DNA from: Heterostelium multicystogenum
Taxonomy: Eukaryota; Evosea; Eumycetozoa; Acytosteliales; Acytosteliaceae
NCBI GenBank assembly: GCA_003667245.1
Contig: RCNN01000198.1
Span: 1 to 58,720, forward strand
Direction of reading: 5' to 3'
DNA: 58,720 nucleotides
Within the stretch, counting starts at the first letter, position 1; every line of letters starts with the position of its first letter. The position numbers and the translations under genes are program-made. Below are positions 37,001 to 47,365 of the stretch, piece after piece. Below the pieces are notes generated by a model that saw only the letters and a list, made by a program, of their open reading frames with translations, was not told the DNA's origin and did no database searches.

Positions 37001-40000
37001 ATGGCAAGGTTGATTATCATATTTCTTTTTTTGTATTGTATTAATAGTTCGAGGTCAAGTTCTCAATTTGAATGAAGATGATTTGGTTGCAGTTCGTTGG
37101 TTAGCCAAACAAGTATGAAGTTCATTCTGTTTTTTATAATTAAAATAATTTTAACTTTGGTTTCCTTTATGCTTTAGTATTGTATTGACTGGAATATTAC
37201 TAGTAAAGACTGCACAAGTATCCAAAAAAACAGTTTGGCAACTCTTACATGTATAGATGATGCTTCAACCAACCTTCAATATGTTCAATATATGTATGTA
37301 TGGAGTTTTGTATTAAACAAATCTCTTCAATATTAACTTCTGATTTAAATAGATATATTCCCCCAAACTATGCGAACATCTCCAATGGTATTCCAGAAGA
37401 TAATCCTATTCTTCGCCTTACCAAGCTTCAAGGACTAACATTAGAAAAGCCCCCTCAGATTGTAAAACCCTACATCGATCTTTTACAATTCCTTGATATA
37501 GTAGAGAATACACAACTCTTTGCTCTGAGGTATACATTGATATAGGTATTCAAGTTGAGGATTATATATATTAATTAAGTAACTCTAATTCACATAATAG
37601 GTTAAGTTCCATTGATATTAAATTCCAAACTAACTTTCCAAAGTTTTTGAAATTGAAAACAATGTAATATAAGAACTCAAAATACATATCTATTCCTATA
37701 GGGTTACTAACACTAAAACAGTAATTTTTACAAATGTAAAATCCAAGGTGATGTACCTATAGAATTCTTTGACCCACCTTTGGAAAGAGTATCAATGATA
37801 AGTTCAGACCCACCTTATAAAGCACAGCTAAGACCAAATTTTAATTATTCAACCCTAATAAGTTTGGAGATGGATTTCGTATTATTACCAAGCTATACTT
37901 TTACATCTACATACTTTCCACAACTTGAACAAGTGTTAGTAAAATCATAACTAAGATCAGATAGAATATATTCCTAAGAAATACTTCAAAAATCTAGGTA
38001 TTTTAATAGAATCCAAAGAAATATGTTATTTCATTTTGAAGTTAGCACTTTAAAAATACTGTAAATATTTGATTTTAATCCTCATGTAAATTTTAAATAT
38101 TGACAACTGGATACAATTTAGAGCAATCGCCGATAATGTACCTGCATCTATTAATTTAGTAGGTTTGACAAAATTAACTCAATTGTAAGTGCATTAGTCA
38201 TTTTCATAGTTTATCCACACTAACACATAATATATTTCAAAAGACAAATTTATAATCAAACAGTTACTCCATTAGATCTTAGAGATTTTCCATTGACAAC
38301 AGTGATTACCTTTGATAATAACCAAGAATTCTTAATGAAGAATTTAAATTCTTTAACGTGAGCTACTTCAAGACTATTTCAACCAATTTCCTATTATAAC
38401 TAATGCAATTCAATTGAATACTAATTATAGGAGAATGAGATATATAGGACCATTTCCAGATGATTCATTTTTCAACAAAGATCAAGAGACGTGAGTACTA
38501 ATATTCATGAATAATTTCTATAATTCTATTCTAAATAATGTATTTTTTTTAGATCTTTCTATATTGATAGTATATCACTGAACACAAATCAGCTCACCCT
38601 TCCTTTATATGAAAATGTTACATTTTCATCATTAAATATCAATGGTTATCCTAATCTAATTGGTGGTGTTCCAGAGTCATACTGTCGATTTAGAGCAATA
38701 GACTTAACATCCACTTCCCTAACCTCTATTCCAGAATGCTTAAAGTGTTATTGGGGACGTCCAACATTGAGATTACCTTCTACAATAACTCCTCCAGGTG
38801 TTGATTTTCAATGTAGTAAGTTTTTTTCAACAAGTCACAATATTTACTTGATCTAACAAAGATTTTAAAGATGTTTCACTTGAGAGATCCATTTATCAGC
38901 TCGAAAACGCTATTACAATAAGGTAACTAGGACAATGAATCTAAATAGTCATTATCTCAAAATTAACACCAACATTAAATTCATAGGGGAAATAATCTTG
39001 GATATGATGAGCCTTCCAACATCAAAGTAAAGGTTCCAAACAAATTAATTGTGTATGTCTCGATATGCAAAGATATTAATAAACCTACTGACATCGAAAT
39101 CTTTAGATTTACTCCTGATAAAGATGCATCTAATTATACTCTTACTTTTCAAACATATCCAGTTAAACAATTAAAGTACATCAGAGTTGTAGATGGTATG
39201 TATGTTTTATTATTAATCATCAAAAAAAAGCTAATAAAATTATTATTGATATAGGCAATGCAGTTGATGGTTATTCCTATGTTCAAAACACCATCAGGGT
39301 TGAATGTGACTTTGAATGGAGTATATCAACTCCCATTAAATTTGACTGCTACAATCAATGGAATCAGCAGCACCGAAACAAGCATAACCACCACTACAAT
39401 TGAATTGGCATTTAATCAATTATTTGATAATGATGCTACACTGAATCTAACATTGATAAATTTTAGTTCTTCACCATATACAGTACTTATAGCATACAAA
39501 AAAAGTAATACGCCAAAGACTCTATGTTTAAACTATTTAATCTAACACTTAAATTTAATTTACTATAGGTTATCCATTTATAGGAGCAACATCTAAAATC
39601 ACAACTGATGGTGGAGTTATTACATTGTTTGGTAAGTTTGGTCAGTTCAATCAAACCAAGACTTCAGTCATTATAAACAACAATGAATGTGCGTTGTATT
39701 CAAAGTCAGAGTCACAGATTATTTGCACAATTGGACAATTATCTGTTGGTATTGCTACTGTGAAAATAAATATTGATGGCTACTCTTATTCAACTACAAT
39801 CATGGTTGGTATGTATTTCTCCATGATTAAAATTGAAGAAAATTATCTAAAACATTCTATCCATAGAACCATCCAAACCAATCATTAATTGTGGATTAAC
39901 AAAACTACTTTGCAACGGAAATGGAATCTGTTTGACTGAAACTACTGGTCTTTGTCAGTGCAATCCCGATTATAATGGAATCTATTGTGAAAATAGTATG

Positions 40001-40874
40001 TCATTATTATATTAGAGTTTATATACGTTAACTAATTCCATATACATTAGAAATATACAATGGTGGTGAAATTGGAAATACAACAACACCAACACCAACA
40101 TTCTTAGCAAATGGAGAAGAATTCACATTCAATATGTTGTATGTTCAAGAATTGGATTCGAATAGAGAGGTTTTCAAATCAATTCCAACCAACAATTGGA
40201 ACTTCAACACAACCAAAACATCAACATCAACAATTACACAATACAGATTGAACCATTCATCATCTGAAATCATTGAAGCAATCATCGAATATTCAACACA
40301 ACCAAAGAATGTCAGTTTTGCAGGTATTTCATACATTCTCCCTCCAAATTCAATCAAACTTTCAATCTCTATTGAAGGATGGAAATACAATTCACTCTTG
40401 AACACATTAAGAGTTGTATTCTCAACACAATTCGAAGAAGACGAAGATGAATGTGGCTTCGAAAAGAACACAATTGGAAACAATCAAATCGATAACTCAT
40501 TGAACTATCTCAAGATTGTGAAGAATGGTGTCTCGTTCTATGGTAAATTCTATGATGTTTCTCTTTCAGATGGACAACCAACATATTCATTTGTTGAAGT
40601 CATCAATCGAACATTCACAGAAACAGACATCTCCATTGGAATCAATTTGAGTCAATGTCAGAAATGTTTGATTGACCCCGACTTTTCGTTGTTGGTTGCT
40701 GCCAAACAAGAATGTGAAAAGAAGAGTCGAACATGGGTCATCATCACAGTTGTTGTAGTTGTAGGTGTAGTTGTCATTGGATTAGCGACAATAGGAATAT
40801 TTTACATCAGAAAGAACCGTGCAAATATAAAGTTGAAACTTGAGATCATGATGGAGAAGTTCGATAAAAAATAA
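37001..40874 (+). CDS. ComC-like cell-surface receptor, tandem copy B
   Basis: Start at 37001 with a signal peptide whose frame slips in a T7 run (37025-37031), after which GQVLNLNEDDLVAVRWLAKQ matches the mature N-terminus of copy A in position. Short LRR-bearing exons follow (for example 38571-38816, with LIGGVPESYCRFRAIDLTST and LRLPSTITPPGVDFQC), then an IPT/TIG-like domain (YPFIGATSKITTDGGVITLF, from about 39570), one EGF module (INCGLTKLLCNGNGICLTET) and the last exon (about 40050-40874), with the ComC-type sandwich, a transmembrane helix (VVVVVGVVVIGLATIGIFYI) and a basic tail. The heads of A and B differ greatly, but the last exons are almost the same to within the membrane segment. 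Same direction and order as copy A, so a tandem duplication now separated by the NTPase gene. Confidence 0.75.
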
Positions 40875-40950
40875 ATGTAAATCTAAAGAAATCAAGTTTG
40901 TTTCACTTCTCTATTGGCTGTTGTCATACTCTTTGTTGTATTTAGTTTAT

Positions 40951-41199
40951 TTATTTTAGGAAAGATGGAAAATGTGATTTAGTTGTTATACTAGGACAAC
41001 GTTTGGTACATTCTGCAAATTCACCATTGCACAACATGTAATAGTAACCGTTGGGATCATATTCTCTCATCTTCTTACTACAGTAGAACCATTCATCTTT
41101 GCACGCAGCATTACAACTATTTATTGCCAGCACCAACTCCAAATTTAATGCAACTAAGTTAAAAACCACCAATATAATCAATAAGATTGGTATCTTCAT
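40951..41199 (-). CDS. Small secreted cysteine-rich protein
   Basis: An 82-residue protein with an intact frame. An N-terminal signal peptide (IPILLIILVVFNLVALNLEL, cleavage probably near VLA) is followed by a mature part of about 55 residues with six cysteines at the spacing C-x3-C-x6-C-x16-C-x6-C-x3-C, which reads the same in both directions. Such C-x3-C pairs on two helices suggest a disulfide-locked helical hairpin. It is convergent with receptor copy B (40874), only 76 nt apart. No family is recognised. A secreted signalling, antimicrobial or inhibitor peptide is possible, but nothing in the sequence decides. Confidence 0.6.
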   Translation of the reverse strand: MKIPILLIILVVFNLVALNLELVLAINSCNAACKDEWFYCSKKMREYDPNGYYYMLCNGEFAECTKRCPSITTKSHFPSFLK

Positions 41200-41646
41200 T
41201 TTATTTTAGATCTAACACTTTAATAATCTAGAAAGATAGAATAAATAATCTAATGTATGCAAATTAAATTAAGATGCGATGATGATGAGTGAACTAGATA
41301 TAACTAATTCACTGTAAATCAAAAAATCACTAGTCATGATGCCCATTGTGTATGTATATATGTGTGTGTGTGCGATTGATCAATCAATTAGTTAACATTA
41401 ATATATTTTGAATTTTAGTATATTTACCATTTATACACACGAAGAAGAAGAAGTTGTTATTTGATTCTTTTTTTAGTTGATCTTGATTGGTTTTAATAAA
41501 AATTAAATTTTTAAAGTACCGGACCCAATTTGGGTTTGGTTTATGATTTTTGTTTTTTTTTTTTTTTGGTTGGTCAATCTTAGCAATTTAAAAAAGGAAA
41601 TGGTGGTAACTTCCATCATCATTTCATCATTTATTTAAATGTACAC
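41200..41646. other. Divergent spacer
   Basis: The promoter region shared by the small Cys-rich gene (leftward) and the caspase-like gene (rightward). It contains a TG/TA microsatellite at about 41347-41372, a GAAGAAGAAGAAG run at 41442-41454 and a T15 run near 41554. Nothing else is recognised. Confidence 0.6.
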
Positions 41647-43934
41647 ATGGACTCAGATACACAGAGAATTGTAAATAATATAAACCATCTCCAAAAAAGA
41701 AATATATCGGAATCATATGCTTTTCTCATAGGAAATGCTACCTATGCTCAAGATTTAAGTGATCTCCACAATGTAAAGCATGATGTCTTCAATTTAGGGT
41801 TGCTATTGAGCTCTGTTTGTGGCTTTACAGTTCAACCTCATTTAAATTTGAGTGCGCATCAAATATTAGAATCAATAAATAGAATACAACTTGATGATTA
41901 TAAACATATAATCATTTATTACTCTGGTCATGGTTCTATTAACTATCATGGTAATATCCCCAATAAACTATCAACCTTCAATCAATACTCTTCAGCTTTG
42001 TTAATGGATTGAATCTCAATATCAAACAGGTGAACAATATATTTATGGAAGTGATGGTGTCAAAGTTTCTATTTCTGAAATTGCCAAGAAACTGAACAGA
42101 AGCGATTGTTTTAAACTGTTGATATTTGATTGTTGTCGCTCAAACCCTTCAAAATTATCCGAAACATACAGTACTAGAATTCCCGAAGTTAAAAGTAAGT
42201 ATTTATTGACATCAAGTCGACTTGAATTGAATAGGATTCTCATTTGTCAAACCATTAGATTTTGGGGTCATATTCTCATGTCTATTAAATGAAAACTCTT
42301 ATGCTGATCATTTCCAGAAAAGAGTTGGTATGAGTATATTTACTTATTATCTGGTGAAACAACTGAGTGGAAATTCATCGAAATCTATGGAGGTATCGAC
42401 TCTAATTGAGGTAATAAGCCAGTATATGAAGAATGATATTGAGGACATTCAAGTACCATTCCAATATTATACTTCTTCCTATAGCTTTGTGCTAAGACCA
42501 AGTTCTGAAAATCAGTATATCACTAAAATAATGCCTATGAAAGACATCATTGATAGCGAGCAATCACCAAGCTTAGTCCACACATTCATATGCCAATGTG
42601 ACCAGAAGATTATTTGTCACTTTGACGTTTTCAAAAAGCACCACTCCTATTCCTGTAGAATTGTATATATAAATATACCAACCATAAATGTGAATACGGT
42701 CACAAGCTACTCCCGAAAACACATTTCTCACATGATCATGTGCTTTTCAAGAACAGCACAAAACTAGAGCTAATCACAAAGATATGTGATTCTTGTTTGC
42801 GTATATTTAAATTAGCAGATTGCCAAAGCTGTTATGATTGCAATATAGATATCTGTATTGAATGCTTAAAAATACGTAGGTTCACCATGGCCATCTATGG
42901 CTTGACTGATCTCTATGTCGTCATTTATATTAATCAACCTTAAATTAGCTGAATGCAATTTCAAATTAGCATACTATAATAACCCTGGAGCACATGGATT
43001 TTTCTGCAAAACAAAGAGGCTCCAATGGACTAAAAGAGAACTATCAAAGTGTGATGTGTGCTCTGCTAAGATAAGAAACTCATATTCCAAAAGTTGTATT
43101 TCATGTGATGTTGATGTCTGTGGAACTTGCCCCAGTTTGGGTTTCCTTTTATTACCAACCCACGAACACTACCTGGATCCTATTTTTTATTTAGAGCCAA
43201 ATATACTGTGTTCTCTATGTAACTATTCAATGGCCGAATATTTTTGCAAAGAATGCCAGTGCCTTAGATGTTATAGATGTGTCTTCAACTTTGTAAATCA
43301 TTTTAGTCACAAACATCCGCTCATAAAAGGATCGCCCATATACACCAGATCGTGCGATGTCTGTAACAGAGAATTCGAAGGATCTCAATTCTATTCATGT
43401 AAAGAATGTAAATACCACATCTGTGTAGATTGTATTAAAATTCGTAAGTATAGGTTTATTAATAGATAGATAGAAAGATAGTGGAACCTAACTTGCACTC
43501 TCTGAATAAATTCCAACCATGAAGCCAAAGATAAATTCAAACCATTGTATCATTATAATAAGAGTATGCACAATTGCGTTATGAACAAAGCAGATAGAAT
43601 CAAAATTACTTGTAACCTATGTCAAAGGTATATAAGAAATGGAAATGTTATATTCTGCAGTACACACAACTATGATTTATGTCGTCCTTGTTCATTATCA
43701 TTTCAAAGATATATTCTCAGTGACAATCACAAAGAACATTATCTACAGGTAACTCGTACCATTAAGAGATGTCAAATTTGTAGGACAATGAAAAGAGGTA
43801 CCATTTTTAATTATCAATGTATACATTGTGATGTTTTCCTATGTTATTCTTGTACTTTTAATAAAATAATATCGAAATTCTTTCTTGATACTATCTTTAC
43901 TGAACAATTTGATTGGCAAAGGTGCCTTATTTAA
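41647..43934 (+). CDS. Caspase-fold (C14-like) protease fused to Cys-rich zinc-binding repeats
   Basis: Start at 41647. The caspase fold begins with YAFLIGNATYAQDLSDLHNV. The catalytic His is in IIIYYSGHGS (about 41908-41938) and the catalytic Cys in LLIFDCCRSNPSK (42118-42156), a D-x-C-R form closer to paracaspases and bacterial C14 proteases (DxCRxNP) than to DSCHSG metacaspases. Frame breaks lie near 42010 and 42235. After MSIFTYYLVKQLSGN comes a linker and then repeated ZZ/DC1-like Cys pairs: CDSCLRIFKLADCQSCYDC, CDVCSAKIRNSYSKSCISC, CSLCNYSMAEYFCKEC, CDVCNREFEGSQFYSCKEC, CNLCQRY and CQICRTM, each followed by a CxxC. Introns are near 42877-42948 and 43445-43520. Role: probably a regulated intracellular protease whose zinc modules bind a partner or ligand (inference). 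The end at 43934 is approximate. Confidence 0.65.
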
Positions 43935-44024
43935 TGAATAAGAATGTGAACCAACCAATACACTTTCAAATGGTAACTGATTTCATTTAATAAGTCTATT
44001 GATAAAGAAGGAATAGTCCAATTA

Positions 44025-44062
44025 AATTTCCCTGAAACCCTAGAAATTTTTTCAGGGAAATT
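44025..44062. repeat. 13-bp perfect inverted repeat between the caspase-like gene and its paralogue
   Basis: Arm AATTTCCCTGAAA at 44025-44037 pairs with TTTCAGGGAAATT at 44050-44062 around a 12-nt loop. It is the strongest hairpin I saw in the window. It could be a 3'-end structure, a remnant of a small inverted-repeat element or a regulator site. Confidence 0.6.
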
Positions 44063-44194
44063 GAGTAACCTGAGTGAATCTTTAAATTATTTTGCCCGCC
44101 ATTTATTTATTATTTTTAATATGTGATCAAATCCAAATAAATCTTTAATATCTTGCATCGATAATTAACAGATATAAAATTATAGAAATAATAA

Positions 44195-45259
44195 ATGGAT
44201 ACAGGTATAATTTTAGATCAATCAAATGAATTGAAAATAAGAGATGATAATTCATTGGATATTCTAATTGGAAATACAACCTACACTCAAGATTTAAGTG
44301 ATCTCCCCAATGTCTTCTCACACGAACATCTCCTCTACAAGAATAATTCAACACAAACTAAAAGAGCTTGCGATTCATGCCTGAGGGAGATGGAAGGAAT
44401 CTATTTCCGATCATGTATTGAATGTAACTTTGACCTCTGTAAAGATTGCTTAAAAACTACGTAGGTTCAATACCTATTATATCACTCCACCATCACTCAT
44501 ATCATTAATGAATTGGTTTAGCTAAATCACATTTTAAGCTGGCTTTCTTTAAACATCCTGTAGGACACCGTCAAGATGATTGCAAATTAGATTTAATGAA
44601 ATGGACAAAAGAGCAGATGCAATATGTGACCTATGTAAATCGAATATAAATGATTCTTATTCGAAGTACTGTGCTTCCTGTGATGTAGATGTCTGTGGAT
44701 CTTGCCCCAGTGTAGGATTTCTTACAGTTCAATCTCACAAGCACAACTTGAGATTGCTATTCCGATTAAATCGAAATCATCAGTGTGTACTCACTGTGAT
44801 GTTTCAAAAGCTGACTATTTATGTGATATATGCAAATGTTATAGATGCTATAACTGTGTTTTTCAACTACATCGATCATTTTTCTCACCAACACCTATTG
44901 ATCAAAGGAACACCCAATGTTGATAGGGCATGTAAAGTGTGCAACCAAAGCTTTGATGGATCCCAATTCTATTCATGTAAAGCATGTGGATACGATTTAT
45001 GCTTGAATTGTATTACCATTCGTAAGTATAACTTTAAAACTAACACTGAATGGTCAACTAACTCAATCTAATAGCAAAAGACAAATTCAAATTAGATTGT
45101 CACTAGCAACAGTCATAGTGAACACTATCTACAAGAATAACAAATAATACTGAGAAATGTAATATCTGTCATAGAAAAGAAACTAGATACTATTATTATA
45201 ATAAGTGTATCTCCGGTAAGGTTTCTCTTTGCTACTCATGTACTTTTTTTAAAAGATAA
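44195..45259 (+). CDS. Protease-less paralogue of the caspase/zinc-repeat gene
   Basis: Start at 44195. The first exon reads ILIGNTTYTQDLSDLPNV, matching the first strand of the caspase fold in the gene upstream. It then jumps directly to FSHEHLLYKNNSTQTKRACD, matching the upstream gene only after its protease domain. Zinc-type Cys motifs follow: CDSCLREMEGIYFRSC, CDLCKSNINDSYSKYC, CTHCDVSKADYLCDIC, CKVCNQSFDGSQFYSC and finally CNICHRKETRYYYY near 45150. The intron positions match the upstream gene (donors at 44460 and 45020). Neither the SGHG nor the DCCR catalytic motif is present. Frame breaks lie near 44615, 44780 and 44880. It may be a pseudogene or a zinc-module-only form that could compete with the protease (inference). 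Confidence 0.55.
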
Positions 45260-45974
45260 ACATTAGAACTGCTGAATAAAATGGATAGATTCATATAGCA
45301 ACAGAGAACTCTGTTGTCGATTGGTCCATATTTACCAATTGAAAATTGAACATGAACCATCTAGCACCTGTGAATCAATGATATTCACCAAGAATTATTA
45401 TTCAACACTTACAACCTTTGAGAAATGGACATACTTATAATTTCTATTCATTCGTTAGAATATGTATTTTACAGAAGAAGTGTTTGGGTTTTGTCGTTGT
45501 CTAATGTTTTTCATTATTGGAATACTAATGAAGAGAATAATTGTTGTCGTCGGTGTCTATAGTACACGTGAGCGAATACTCTGTGTGTTAGTGAAGTGAT
45601 TTCTTAAGGGGAAGCATCCATCTGTTAGCTATTTTAGTGTTATTGGCAACTAATACAAACACATTTTTTAATATATTGATAAACTTAATATTGATTATAT
45701 ATCTCATCTTAATACTGAATATTGGGCAGATTTAAAATTTATTCCTATAAATATTTTATCTTAACAGATAGATATATATATATTTATGTCGTTAAGATGA
45801 AATATGTTGACATAAATTTAGTTGATAGTTTGTAACTTATAAGGTGGTTAATTTCAGTATTTAACATTATACATATAATTTGTTTTTAAAAATATGTTTT
45901 TTAAATCGGTATTTATATGATAATTGAATGTTTGATTTTCAGTATATCAAAGCTAAAACATCACAAACCAAATA
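45260..45974. other. AT-rich intergenic stretch
   Basis: The spacer upstream of the I78-type gene, very AT-rich in its second half with TATATATATATTTA near 45775. No open frame of protein-like composition was seen. Confidence 0.55.
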
Positions 45975-46248
45975 ATGAAAGCAATTCAAATAGTTTTAGT
46001 TTCATTAGTTCTCCTGTTCTTAGTCTCAGAAGTTTACATGTTCTACTAGACCAATATGCGATTGTATAGCAGTTGCTAAGCATTCTATCATTGGAAAGAA
46101 GGTAAATTTGCTCCCCTATATGTTAGAGGGATGTAAATGGAGAGTGACCAAAATTGATGGTAAAAGCCAAATTGCTACAATGGACTTTATCCCAGGAAGA
46201 ATCGATGTAGAGACAATAAATGGTGTTGTAACTTCTTTATTACATTGA
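45975..46248 (+). CDS. Secreted I78-family-like protease inhibitor, one frame break
   Basis: Start at 45975 with a clear signal peptide (MKAIQIVLVSLVLLFLVSEV). One frame break near 46040-46050 separates it from the mature part, which reads ICDCIAVAKHSIIGKKVNLL, CKWRVTKIDGKSQIATMDFI and PGRIDVETINGVVTSLLH. The pattern of a Cys-rich start, a conserved GK, then TMD-x2-PGR-hDV and a final Val-x-Ser strand is that of peptidase inhibitor family I78 (PF11720), small proteins that block serine proteases with an exposed loop. The length after the signal (about 68 residues) fits. It lies just downstream of the caspase-like pair, but I78 proteins act on serine proteases, so a direct link is not implied. 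Confidence 0.6.
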
Positions 46249-46499
46249 AGGAAATGTAAAATGCTAAAGCACCAATCTGAAAACCAATAACGATATTTAA
46301 ATATTTTGTTAGAACTTATTCAATAAAAATATCCATTGAAAATGGTTGAAGTCATATATATAAGTAATATTTATTCTTGAATTCATAATGAGGGCAATAC
46401 AATTGTATTTTTAAATGTAAAAATATGAATATGATAAAATCTAAAAATTTGAACTTGATTAACCCTTTCCCGCTTTATTTTGGTTTACCTCTTTGTTAG

Positions 46500-47110
46500 T
46501 GGATGATCTGAAGGAAGTACAACTAAAGAAGTAACAAAATCAATAGAGAGTAATTATATTTGAATCGAATGGATATTCAATGTCAGACCAAAGTTGACTA
46601 TATACAACAAGCGTCGAAAAACAACTCGACCATCAAACAAGGGAATCACTGTTTTTAAAGATGGTGGCACAGTTATACTTAGAATAAAACAATAGCTCAA
46701 AGACTGAGTTCAATGTATGTAAATTGATATATGGCAAACTGGTGGTTGATTTCTTATTAATAGTTGATCTGTGCATATGATGTTTGTTTAGTTAGAAGAC
46801 TCACTGTCTAAGTACTATGCTGCTTTTATTTACGAGGGTAAAATGACATTGGAGATGGTACTTTCTGGAGGAACAATCTGCAAATGTTCTCATCTCAAAG
46901 GCCTCACCGGAACAACTACGTAATCTGGTAGCTATTTTGAAAGTTGTACTTGAATCACCACAAGATATCTACGGTACTATATCAATCTATGATTTTTAAA
47001 CAATATATATCAATGGAGTATTAACTCAATACCTTCATTCAACAGATCTCGAGTTAGGAGGTGAGAAATCAAGGATGATGAAGCAATAGAAGTATAGAAT
47101 GTCAAGAAGT
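46500..47110 (+). pseudogene. Unrecognised coding remnant
   Basis: Protein-like segments occur in changing frames: FNVRPKLTIYNKRRKTTRPS with ITVFKDGGTVILRIKQ at about 46577-46695, LEDSLSKYYAAFIYEGKMTL at about 46793-46855, and LISKASPEQLRNLVAILKVV near 46890-46955. An intron-like interval lies between about 46713 and 46790. No start or family can be assigned. This may be a frame-damaged real gene. Confidence 0.3.
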
Positions 47111-47365
47111 ATAGAATTTGTAAAGATTTATAATGTAAATATACACATAAACTCATGAATACGACTGTAAAACCTTGGGATCGATGAAAGATTTGGAATA
47201 CAAAACTAGTTATAGTATACTCGACTTAAGTTATAATAATAATCAAAGATGTTGGTTACAAGTAGAGATAATTGTACAAATTAATAATTGTATTTATTTA
47301 TTAATTAAATTAAATAAATTTATAACAATATTATTACATTAATTATAGATTGCTCTGTAATATTA

